Below, piece after piece: positions 63,851-64,000 of a stretch of DNA of 64,000 bases (the stretch's first letter is position 1; each line of letters begins with the position of its first letter). The stretch covers positions 186,001 to 250,000 of the forward strand of contig NW_026063260.1 of NCBI RefSeq assembly GCF_024362695.1, read 5' to 3'. This DNA comes from Pectinophora gossypiella. Taxonomy: Eukaryota; Arthropoda; Insecta; Lepidoptera; Gelechiidae. A model generated the notes under the pieces. It was not told the DNA's origin and ran no database searches. It was given only the letters and a program-made list of their open reading frames with translations. The translations under genes and the position numbers were made by a program.

Positions 63851-64000
63851 TTTGCTTGAGATGGGGTCCCTGCAGAAGGAACGGCCTTTAGGAGGGGAGG
63901 GCATATCTCCTCATCCTGGGTGATTTCTGGAAGAAAATATCCGGCAGGTGTGCCCTCGATGTCATCATCCTCATCCTCCTGCTCCGCGGTGGTAACTGGA
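63851..64000 (-). CDS. piggyBac gene exon A, continues past the window
   Basis: An acidic stretch (EQEDEDDDIEGTPAGYFLPE...) ends ...PSQA plus two bases at donor GTAGGT. The 5' end of the gene is outside the window. Confidence 0.7.

Overview
This is a eukaryotic, almost certainly lepidopteran (moth or butterfly) window. It is a transposon graveyard with a few fresh elements, and no ordinary host gene is recognisable. The taxon is inferred from the mixture: CsRn1/Kabuki-like, Mag-like and other Ty3/Gypsy elements, a CR1-type LINE with a PHD-plus-esterase ORF1, the 3' tail of a LINE ending GEAYAQQW...(TGA)n that is common in Lepidoptera, piggyBac, Tc1, and AT-rich DNA.

The substrate is about 20 kb of a modular repeat: 1-3578, 13630-14420, 19481-19954 and 39899-53732, plus one isolated unit at 38192-39488. 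A ~250-bp module recurs roughly 75-80 times. Modules are grouped into mostly ~1.3-kb units, each starting at AGCTACAAACCC with a CTGA/CTCA microsatellite and ending CATCTAG. Three LTR retrotransposons split this array, each with a clean 4-bp target duplication: element A (3579-13629, + strand, ATCT), Kabuki-like element B (14421-19480, - strand, ATCG) and element C (19955-39898, - strand, AAAT). When these are removed, unit lengths return to ~1.3 kb.

Element C is a decayed Gypsy inflated from a normal size to 20 kb. It contains a non-coding LTR element D (20738-24684, TSD CTTTC), a CR1 LINE (24833-31603) whose ORF1 is itself split by a TIR element, a ~300-bp pentanucleotide repeat, an intact Tc1-like transposon (36548-38186) and one copy of the array unit. 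Its 3' region is a tandem comb of hairpins with unrelated stems but nearly the same pyrimidine-rich loop. Both D and the CR1 landed in the loop of the same hairpin type.

To the right lies a Mag-like Gypsy E (about 53829-59556, - strand) with two in-frame stops and a Ginger-like 1180-bp palindrome-rich TIR element in its protease. After it come a tRNA-derived SINE-like head, a PHD-finger ORF fragment, a fold-back MITE, and an uninterrupted multi-exon piggyBac transposase gene (61622 to beyond 64000, - strand).

Elements A and B use gag/pol -1 frameshifting: the overlaps contain the canonical slippery heptamers A AAA AAC and G GGA AAT. Coordinates of element ends rest on TSD and terminal matches read by eye. 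Family names come from protein motifs and memory, not from database searches.
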